DNA from: Phyllosticta citriasiana | Taxonomy: Eukaryota > Ascomycota > Dothideomycetes > Botryosphaeriales > Phyllostictaceae | DNA: 64,000 nt | Assembly (NCBI GenBank): GCA_038021145.1 | Contig: JBBPHT010000002.1 | Span: 2,418,001-2,482,000 of the forward strand | Direction of reading: 5' to 3' | Shown: in pieces, positions 57,056 to 64,000 of the stretch | Layout of the letters: each line of letters starts with the position of its first letter | How positions within the stretch are numbered: position 1 is the stretch's first letter | Position numbers and translations under genes: made by a program | Notes under the pieces: model-generated | What the model was told of the DNA's origin: nothing | Databases searched by the model: none | Seen by the model: only the letters and a program-made list of their open reading frames with translations

Positions 57056-57628
57056 TGCGGGAGACTGAGGGTCTTGTGGACACCGATGCAAAGCGCAATC
57101 GTGGGGCTACCGGGAGACTGTGCACATCCTGGGAGGGGGAAACCGGAGGAGTTGATGGTTGAATTGCGAGAGAGAGTGAGATGAGGGACGGAGCATGGAG
57201 CTGAGAGGAGCAGAGTTGGTCGGCTACTTTTCTATGACGCACCCAGATGCGGCATTACAGCCGAGCTCCTTCAACCACGACTTTGTGACTCCATCATCGC
57301 CCATAAGCCTTGACATACGCCGCTCCTTCGCCGCGCCACACGGAATTGATTCTGCGCACATCGACCGCCAGATCTCAATTTCCAGCCCGGTCTACACCTT
57401 GAGACACTCCCAGCCAGATTGACGCCGGCCACGACTTTGTTCTGGCAGACACCGCGCCGGCGATAGTAGACATTAGCCCCGACGACTGCTATTGCGTAGT
57501 CGACCATCTCAACCACCTGCATCCTTATAACATTTACTCGAAACCTCATCTTCACCTTTGCGCTGCTCAGAGCTCCAACGTCGATCTCTGTTAGACATTC
57601 GTTGTCTTTAGCATCTCAGCTCGCCCCC
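57056..57628. promoter_or_regulatory. Divergent promoter, MTM1 / F-box
   Basis: 573 bp between start codons, identical in length to the VanZ/SPT7 divergent promoter. Nothing recognisable inside. Confidence 0.45.
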
Positions 57629-59396
57629 ATGACCGACCCCACGAACTCCGCCACGGCCACAGAAGCTGAGCTGGAATCTTTCAGGCGAAAATGGCGAGAA
57701 GAAGTCCAAGCACGCACAAAGCAAAAGGCGAGTCGCTCGCAGACAACCGGTGCCTCTGCGCAAGCTTCGTCCAGTCAAGCGCAATCGTCTCATCGGAACA
57801 AAGCACCGGCTATTGCAGCCCATCAGGAACGCCACGAGGGCATCGACGAGGCAGAGCCACACGCATACCATGACCTTGGGGAGAAAGAGTCGGGAAGAAG
57901 GTTGAATGAGCCAGCACCTCCGCCGACCAAGGTGCCAGAATCTGCGTTGGAACACTACGAGGAAGCCGTCAAACGGGAAGCACAGGGGAAATTGGGAGAC
58001 AGCTTGAACTTGTATAGGAAGGCATTCAAGGTAGACTTCCCACTAAATTCTTCTGAACAATTGACTGATCTTCTTTTAGCTGGATGATGCCGTGCAAGAA
58101 ATTTACAGGAAGAAGCACTTCCCCGCGGCCACATTCCCAAAGCCCACGAATCCGAACTCCTCGAATGCTCCTGTGACTGTCCCAAACACTGCCCATCACT
58201 CACTAGCCGGCGTCCCCTCGTCCCTGACGGATCTCGTATCTTCATTCTCCGCGCTGTCGATTCCCAGCGAGGAGCCACCTACGGATCTTTCGCCGCCACC
58301 GCCATGTCCCATCGCGGATCTCCCAGAGGAATTATTGGCCCAAATCCTCCTCTACGTTGCAGTCGACGATGTCGCGGAAATGGGACGATTGTCCTTGGTA
58401 TGCAAACGCCTAGCCTACCTCGTCATGACCGAAGACAGCATCTGGAGACGCGTTGCACTTGGTAAAGAGTTTGGCTTCGCGGGCATGCACTACCGGTGGG
58501 CATGCAAGCTCGACGGCACTCCAGCAGGAGACGACGGCCAAGGCGGACGGCTTCTCTCCAGCTTCAAAAGCCTCCCAGAGCAAGAAGAGGAAGAAGCCAG
58601 AGAAACCACCAAATTCGTCGAAACAGCTCTACACACGCTACCCATGGTGCCCAACCCGTACCCAAACTTCCGCGCCCTCTTCCGCTCGCGGCCCCGCGTG
58701 CGCTTCGGGGGCTGCTACATATCGACGGTCAACTACACGCGGCCAGGCGCCAGCCAGTCCAACTCGCTGAGCTGGACGTCGCCCGTCCTCATCGTCACCT
58801 ACTACCGCTACCTGCGCTTCTTCCGCGACGGCACCTGCATCGCGCTGCTGACGACGGCCGAGCCGCACGACGTCGTCCCGCACCTGACCAAGGACCACCT
58901 GCACAGCCGGAACGGCGCGCACGCGCACTCGGCACTGCCCCAGGTCGTCATGAAAGACGCGCTGCCGGGCCGCTGGCGCCTCTCCGGGCCCGAGCACGCC
59001 GTCGACGATCGCGACCCGCTGCTTCCGTCGTCCTCGGACCAGCCACCACTGCCGGAACCCACCATCACCACCACCACCACCACCACCACAAACCAACACG
59101 TGTCCCAGAACCCAGCGCATCCACACGTGCCTCTGCAAGCTTCCGCCGCCGCCGACTCGTCCATCAGCGCGTCCGAGCCCGAGGGCACGCTGCACGTTGA
59201 GACGGCGGGCGTGCGGCCGCGCTACATCTACCGCATGGCTCTGGCGCTGGAAAGCGCGGGGAAGAACGCGCCGCGCAGCAATAAACTGAGTTGGATGGGT
59301 TATTGGAGCTACAATCGGCTGACGGACGATTGGGCCGAGTTTGGGCTCAAGAATGATAAGCCGTTCTATTGGAGTCGGGTTAAGAGTTGGTCGTGA
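57629..59396 (+). CDS. F-box protein, Hrt3/Pof7/FBXO9 type
   Basis: Exons 57629-58030 and 58080-59396 (49-bp intron) give 572 aa. A TPR-like helix pair (ALEHYEEAVKREAQGKLGDS, LNLYRKAFK|LDDAVQEIYR) is followed by the F-box near 215-260 (IADLPEELLAQILLYVAVDD, LSLVCKRLAYLVMTEDSIWR). The C-terminal domain has FRSRPRVRFGGCYISTVNYT and VLIVTYYRYLRFFRDGTCIA, the Hrt3/FBXO9 pattern. A His/Thr-rich insert (TITTTTTTTTNQHVSQNP) is low complexity. These proteins are SCF ubiquitin-ligase receptors binding Skp1 through the F-box; yeast Hrt3 substrates are poorly known. The ending SYNRLTDDWAEFGLKNDKPF is also family-typical. Confidence 0.92.
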
Positions 59397-60787
59397 GGGA
59401 GGGAGTGAGGGAGGGAGGGAGTGGGTGAGGGAGAGCTAGGTGATGTGGTGCGCTGCGGTAAGGTGCGAGATGCGTTGGACATGAGATGAGGTGGTGCGTG
59501 GTCTGGTCTGCGTTGGCTGCTGGCGGTGTTTAGTGTTCGACAGGGACGGGAGGCCATGGTGTTGGGCCGGGCTACTATCGTCATTTATTTTTGGTGGACG
59601 GATGTTCCAGGAAGTCTTTCTCGTAGACGTGCATGTGCAAATAGACGCTCTCTCAGACTAACATGACTGCATATACAATCAACAAACAAAACCAACAGCT
59701 GAAGCGAACAAGCCTTTGACTTCTAACCTCTCCCCTCTCTCCAGTCCTGCATCCCAGACAATGTACTCCGTCATCTTCCAGAAAACCCCCATCTGAAACA
59801 ACCAACCCTAGTCCAGCACAGCGCACCCGACGGCCTCAACGACCGGACCGAAGCCGAATCGAAACGTCGATTCCTTCTTCTTCCCTGCCCTGCCCCTGCC
59901 AAACAGCGAATATCTAAGCGATGGTATCCCAGTTCCCTGCACGTCGAACGGGTCCCTGCATCTGGGAGGCTATAAAATGTTTGTTTTATAGCTGGGATGG
60001 ATCTCACATCTCTTATCTCTCATTTTCCTACCGGTCGTCCTACATTACCTCCCGAGTGCCTACGTAGCCAGCCGCGACGCACCTGCCTACTACCACCCAT
60101 TCTCATCTACATACTACCCTGCTGGCACCACGCGCCCTAGCTACATGGCTAGATAGTTAGTCTTTTCATCCAACAAACAACACATCATCATCCCCTCCTC
60201 TCCCCCTCCCTTCTTTCTTTTCCTTGCCTATAACAACCGGCTATACTGCACTACCTTCCCTTCCCTTTTACCCGTGCTTCGACTACGCCCTAGATCAGCC
60301 TCTAGCCCAGCGCACGCACCCTCAACACCGCACCAGCGAGCGCGCCGTCGTCGTAGTTATACAGCTGTGTGTGCAACTTTGAACGTAGAGCGGCGGAACA
60401 CTTTGCTGCTTTGGGTGTGGTGAGTGAGCGAGCGGGAGGACGGGAGTAGTGGCTGGTTCTGTGGGGGGGTTTGTTCTTGTTGGTGCTCACTGGCCGGGAG
60501 GGACGGCGCGTTGCGATGCAGGGAGGGCGCGGGTTCTTGATGGTTCCTAGGCTGGTTTGTTTGGACGGAGCCTGGTGGGTTGGAGAATTCGGTGGTGGTG
60601 ATGGCTTGGATCGAGCGAGTTCGGAAGTGTCGTCAGAGTCGCGGGATCTGCTACGGGTCTCTCTCTCGCCTTTGCGCAGGCATGTAGAGTTTCCGCTTCA
60701 GACCAGGCCGACGCGAGGGAGCAAAGATCTCTTGGGGCCTAAGTCCACGGTAAATCGGCGATTCAAGCTGCCAAAGGCCCTCGCAAC
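59397..60787. other. Gene-free region, convergent 3' flanks
   Basis: 1.39 kb between the F-box stop and the VPS51 stop. GAGG/GGGA repeats at about 59394-59432. A plus-strand frame at 60471-61163 overlaps VPS51 on the opposite strand and looks like its shadow. No gene is called. Confidence 0.5.
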
Positions 60788-61706
60788 TCAATCGACGTCC
60801 TTCTGCCCCGCGGCGAGCACCTCTTCACATTCTCTCTGCAACTCGTCCACGCCCTTGACGCCCTTCCACTTCTCCAACAACGCCCTGACTTCTTCATATT
60901 CCTGGGCCGCAGCAGCTTTGTCGCCGTTTGCAACTTTCGAGCGCAGCCGACCCGGCGTGTCCAAGACCCAGCGCACCGTCTGGCGCTGCCGTTCCTTTAC
61001 GTCGATGATGCCGGGCGGCGAGGGCGACTTGATGCGGTGGGGAGGGACGGCGTGTTCGATTATGGACGCCGACAGCGCCGTCGCCGTCTCTGCAATGTGC
61101 GCAATAGCCGGCCCCAGGGTCGACGTGTGTGGCGTGAGGGGATCCATATTCGTGCGCATCTAGCTTACCGTCAGCCTCGAACAAGCCTATTGCAACGCCG
61201 TGAAATCAGACAGCAGAGCTCATCAAACGCACCTTTTTGATCGTCTCCGTCGCCGCAATCAGCTTCGAGTAGTTGTCGTAAACCAACGCCTTGCGCTCGC
61301 CATCCAGCCCCTTGACCTGCGCCACGAGCCCGGCCTCAACCTTCAACACGCCCTCGAGCCCCTCCTTGCCCAGCACCTCCTTGACGTAAGCTTCGGCGTC
61401 GAAGCCGGCCTTGTCGAGCTCGCTCGTCTCGACCTCTTCTTTGACCGCCTCGAACCCGCCGCCTCGCCCCGGGGTCGGGGGAGCACCAGCGCCGCCGGGG
61501 AGCGTCGACGAGGGGTCAGATGTCGGGGTGATGGGCGATTTGAGGTTGTAGTAGTCGCGCAGCGCGGTGCGGTCACGGGCTCGCGGCGGGCGCGTTTTGG
61601 AGGTGCTGCGGAGCGAGTTGGAGCGCGAGGGCACTTCGAGCGAGGTGCGTGTGCTAGAGGGTGAGCGGATGGAAGACGAATGGCGCGGCGAAGCTATAGT
61701 CGACAT
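60788..61706 (-). CDS. VPS51: GARP/EARP tethering complex subunit Vps51
   Basis: Exons 61706-61233 and 61159-60788 (73-bp intron GTGCGT...CTGAC...CTAG) give 281 aa. The Ser/Arg/Pro-rich N-terminus (MSTIASPRHSSSIRSPSSTR) leads to the Vps51 core: FDAEAYVKEVLGKEGLEGVL, then VKGLDGERKALVYDNYSKLI and AATETIKKMRTNMDPLTPH, a hallmark of the family. The C-terminal half is helical, with ALLEKWKGVKGVDELQREC. GARP tethers endosome-derived vesicles at the late Golgi, and Vps51 contacts the SNARE Tlg1. An in-frame upstream start at 61874 exists, but the extra residues look like leader sequence. Confidence 0.92.
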
Positions 61707-62039
61707 TTTGGAGAGTTGGGGGCGTTTTCTGCTACAGAGAGCGCGGCAGAGGTGTGTGTGGAGGATGGGAGCTGTTGAGCTGCTAGGACAGAGGCCGTCG
61801 TGGTTCAAGGAAGCTCGGTTGGATGACGTGCAGGGGTAGTGGGCGTAGGGCTGACGTGCATGACTCGCAGCCATCTAAATCCGACGTCAAAGAAGAACTC
61901 GAACAACTACAGCCCGCGTCTTCTAAACACGACAGCGTCTGTATCGGTCGATTCGCGCGTCGAATAACCGGCCAACTATGCCAGAAATCCATCTACCAAT
62001 CTGACACGCACCGCACCGCGCGACGACGGCACATCAATA
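61707..62039. promoter_or_regulatory. Compact divergent promoter, VPS51 / RMI1
   Basis: 333 bp between start codons, the shortest divergent spacer in the window. No element is identified. Confidence 0.5.
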
Positions 62040-62837
62040 ATGTCGCAGCACATCAACCTCAACCACGAAATAACGGCACACCTGGCGTCCAAAGGGCTGC
62101 ATCCAACACCGCAATGGCTATCCGCCTTCCTCTCGACCGTGCGCCCCACGACCGCGCCCGCCGCCATCAAGCAGACCGCCACATTCCGGCTCCTAGCATC
62201 CGACATCACAGCCTCGCTCGCGCGCAACAGTAGCAACAGCAACAGCGGCAGCGCGACCTTCCCGCCCAACATCGTCGACGGCACCATCAAGCAGCGCGTA
62301 CTGCCGGGGCCGCTTGTCGTGCAGGTTCTAGACGTCGAAGACGTCGGCCGCAGCCGCTGGAGCCAGGTCGAGGAGCTGGAGGCGCAGGCGCGCGGCGAGA
62401 CGACAAAGGGTCGCGAGATCATCCGCGTCGTCGACGTCGAAGGAGGCGCCCAGGAAGGCCTGCCGGGACAGACGCAGACGCAGACGCAGCAGGGTGGAGG
62501 AGCCCGTGCTGCTGGTGCTGGTGCTGGCAATGCTGGCGCTCCGGGTGCGGCGAATCGTGGGCCGCATAAGCTGCTTCTGACTGATGCGGCGGGCACGCGA
62601 GCGTACGGGTTCGAGCTCTTCTCCATCGACGGCGTAGACACGCACATGAGCATTGGCGCGAAGCTTGTCTTACGCAACGTCGTTGTGGCGCGCGGCATGC
62701 TGTTGCTTGAGCCAAAGACGACGACGGTGTTAGGCGGCAAGGTCGAGGCGCTGCACAAGGCGTGGCATGACGGGCGGATGGAGCGGCTCAAGGCGGCAGC
62801 GAAAATGGACGAGCGAGACAGGAGTCGAGGATCATGA
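62040..62837 (+). CDS. RMI1: RecQ-mediated genome instability protein 1
   Basis: Single exon, 265 aa. The N-terminal helical part (EITAHLASKGLHPTPQWLSA, FLSTVRPTTAPAAIKQTATF, then RLLASDI) and PGPLVVQVLDVEDVGRSRWS lead to an OB-fold whose later strands read HKLLLTDAAGTRAYGFELFS, IDGVDTHMSIGAKLVLRNVV and RGMLLLEPKTTTVLGGKVEA. Between the strands lies a Gly/Ala/Gln-rich insert (near 145-175) from a repetitive CAGACG tract. Rmi1 joins RecQ helicase (Sgs1) and topoisomerase III to dissolve double Holliday junctions in the nucleus. The length is close to yeast Rmi1 (241). Confidence 0.93.
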   Translation: MSQHINLNHEITAHLASKGLHPTPQWLSAFLSTVRPTTAPAAIKQTATFRLLASDITASLARNSSNSNSGSATFPPNIVDGTIKQRVLPGPLVVQVLDVEDVGRSRWSQVEELEAQARGETTKGREIIRVVDVEGGAQEGLPGQTQTQTQQGGGARAAGAGAGNAGAPGAANRGPHKLLLTDAAGTRAYGFELFSIDGVDTHMSIGAKLVLRNVVVARGMLLLEPKTTTVLGGKVEALHKAWHDGRMERLKAAAKMDERDRSRGS

Positions 62838-63078
62838 AGCGATTAATTGCTAGCTAGGAAAGGTGCGATTAGGCGAGGGGTGCGGTAAAGTCGGTACGAT
62901 GATGGCTGCTAGGTAGCCAGAAAATCCATCCATCAGAACCATTCCATCCACCCTCCCTCGCAGCAAAAGAACAAAAAGAACGCGCGCAGCTTCAACCTCA
63001 CGACACCCACCCACCCCCAGCAGCAGGCAAAAAGAAGAAGAAGAAGAAGAAGAAGAAGAAAGAAAGAGCAAAACTTCA

Positions 63079-63102
63079 CCCGCGGGGGTCTCCCCCCGCG
63101 GG
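63079..63102. repeat. Perfect 10-bp inverted repeat (hairpin)
   Basis: CCCGCGGGGG (63079-63088), loop TCTC, then CCCCCGCGGG (63093-63102). All ten base pairs are G-C. No T run follows, so it is not a typical polymerase-III stop. Confidence 0.9.
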
Positions 63103-63130
63103 CTATCAAACCCATCTCCAATCCCCCGGG

Positions 63131-63270
63131 CCAAAGGGGGACGGCGGGTTTATACGCCCCTGCACCTGGAGTGCAGAAGCCCAGGCTCGAACGCCTGGCG
63201 TATGCTGCGCGCCGGCAGCTGTCCCCCTTCCAACCACGCCAGCGGACCGGCGTGACTGAAGGGGGCGATG
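63131..63270 (+). other. Possible structured RNA or foldback element
   Basis: Nested pairings on the + strand: AAGGGGGAC 63134-63142 with GTCCCCCTT 63221-63229; ATACGCC 63152-63158 with GGCGTAT 63197-63203; hairpins 63160-63176 (CTGCAC/GTGCAG), 63181-63198 (CCAGGC/GCCTGG) and 63204-63219 (GCTGC/GCAGC). The strand CCCCCTTC (63223-63230) can pair instead with GAAGGGGG (63258-63265), enclosing CACGCC/GGCGTG (63235-63240 with 63249-63254). It resembles no RNA family I can name. It could be a structured transcript, a mobile foldback repeat or a GC cluster. Confidence 0.4.
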
Positions 63271-63631
63271 CTATAGTGGCGGACTTTGCACATTATATAG
63301 TAATGTTTTTGGTTGGGTGGGAAGTTGGGGTGATCGGTCTATGAGTCGGTTGGCTATGTTTCTGCTCCTGCTGATGGTGCTAGTGCAGAGCGGTCTATGT
63401 AAGGAAAGGTACATGCGCCTGTCTGGTAAGAGAGATTAGGGAGAGGGACATGTTGGAACAAACCTAACACCGGGCCGAGACGTAGGAAAAGAAGTATCAA
63501 GTAAATCGACCGCCTCGTCGGCACGCAAACGCCCAAATGCCAAACCGGGCGCCGCAGCCTCTGTAGCCCATCCACCTCAACAGCCGGCTCCTCCTTCACG
63601 ACATACCACAACCACCACCACGATAATGGAC

Positions 63632-64000
63632 CTACCCCTCCCTCATATCCAGCACCCTCACCCACCCCGTCAACGCAACCCCAAACCCCAACAACGCCGC
63701 CACAACCAAAAACGCCAACCCAGGCCACCACGCCACGCTCCATGCATACACAGCATTAACAGCAGCGGGCGCAACAATCCTCACAACAGCCTGCAGCACG
63801 CCCAGCCCGCCCATAAGGAGCCCGACCCGGTGACGCGCGACGTGCTTTGTGAGGGCGGCCTCGGTCGTCGACAGCCCGATGGCGCCGAACGCCGCCAGCG
63901 CCCCGCACAGCGTGAAGAGTACACCGTTTGGCGACAGAGCGTATCCGCTGTACCCGAAGATGTCGAAGAGGAGCGCTGTTAGGATGAGGTGTCGGTCTAG
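63632..64000 (-). CDS. Major facilitator superfamily transporter, C-terminal part
   Basis: The frame is open from the window edge (64000) to a stop at 63632, giving the last 122 residues; the gene continues to the right. Hydrophobic helices are visible: LILTALLFDIFGYSGYAL, GVLFTLCGALAAFGAIGLST and LAFLVVAALLGFGVALTGWV. A short loop TEAALTKHVARHRVGLLMGG lies between them, and GGLGVLQAVVRIVAPAA is the usual MFS TM11 pattern (GxxGxxQ...P). It resembles tetracycline/hexose-type MFS proteins of unknown substrate. The tail after the last helix is short (VRVLDMREG). Confidence 0.75.
   Translation of the reverse strand, partial: LDRHLILTALLFDIFGYSGYALSPNGVLFTLCGALAAFGAIGLSTTEAALTKHVARHRVGLLMGGLGVLQAVVRIVAPAAVNAVYAWSVAWWPGLAFLVVAALLGFGVALTGWVRVLDMREG

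Larger units (their letters stand above)
62838..63631. other. Intergenic region with AAG repeat and GC-rich foldback block
   Basis: The RMI1 3' flank. An AAG microsatellite lies at about 63030-63063. From 63079 to 63270 comes a GC-rich block with strong inverted repeats (listed separately). After 63290 the sequence is ordinary and AT-richer, up to the MFS gene. Confidence 0.55.

Noticed and set aside
63160..63198. tRNA-like arms (5-bp stem with 7-nt loop, and a TCGAAC loop)
   Set aside because: The anticodon-like loop lacks the universal U33, no D arm of normal size fits, and the acceptor pairing spans too much sequence. Not called a tRNA.
1..64000. CRISPR arrays, insertion sequences, intact transposons
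   Set aside because: No spaced direct repeats, transposase or reverse-transcriptase motifs, long terminal repeats or target-site duplications were seen. The repeats found are simple microsatellites and one minisatellite.

Overview
The window is nuclear DNA of a filamentous ascomycete (Pezizomycotina; a dothideomycete-type fungus is my guess, not shown). The evidence is dense genes on both strands, introns of mostly 43-80 bp with GT(A/R)NGT donors, CTAAC/CTGAC branch sites and (C/T)AG acceptors, and single-copy genes recognisable as fungal orthologues. Every exon model below was built by hand from reading frame, splice signals and family conservation. No transcript or database check was possible.

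Layout. 0.9-2.7 kb: a small BTB-domain gene flanked by decayed copies of itself. 3.0-6.4 kb: a long disordered Pro/Glu/Arg-Ser-rich protein I do not recognise. 7.6-8.0 kb: a Cys/Lys-rich relic with in-frame stops. 8.1-17.2 kb: housekeeping block with DHH1 (mRNA decapping/decay helicase), a PARL-type rhomboid, a UCH37-type deubiquitinase and POM152 (nuclear pore membrane ring). 17.6-27.3 kb: an accessory region with four RBR (RING1-IBR-RING2) ubiquitin-ligase sequences in different states of preservation, interleaved with an ELYS-like nucleoporin and a DUF3431 type-II membrane protein. 28.1-31.5 kb: RPS26 and a four-CBS/PB1 protein. 32.0-36.9 kb: an NCS1 nucleobase permease divergent from a cytochrome P450. 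37.5-48.0 kb: karyopherin PSE1/KAP121, a VanZ-like membrane protein and SAGA subunit SPT7. 50.4-63 kb: RNase T2, CCT7, mitochondrial carrier MTM1, an Hrt3/Pof7-type F-box protein, VPS51 and RMI1. The right edge cuts an MFS transporter.

Genes sit largely as divergent head-to-head pairs. Several separate ubiquitin components lie here (four RBR sequences, UCH37-like, F-box; also BTB, a common cullin-3 adaptor fold) and two nuclear-pore genes, but nothing shows that they act as one pathway. The most interesting signals are the RBR cluster with decaying members, a 6-nt micro-exon in the RNase T2 gene, a GC-AG intron, two stop-free in-frame introns, near-identical start-to-start spacing in five divergent promoters, and a GC-rich block near the right end that can fold into mutually exclusive stems.
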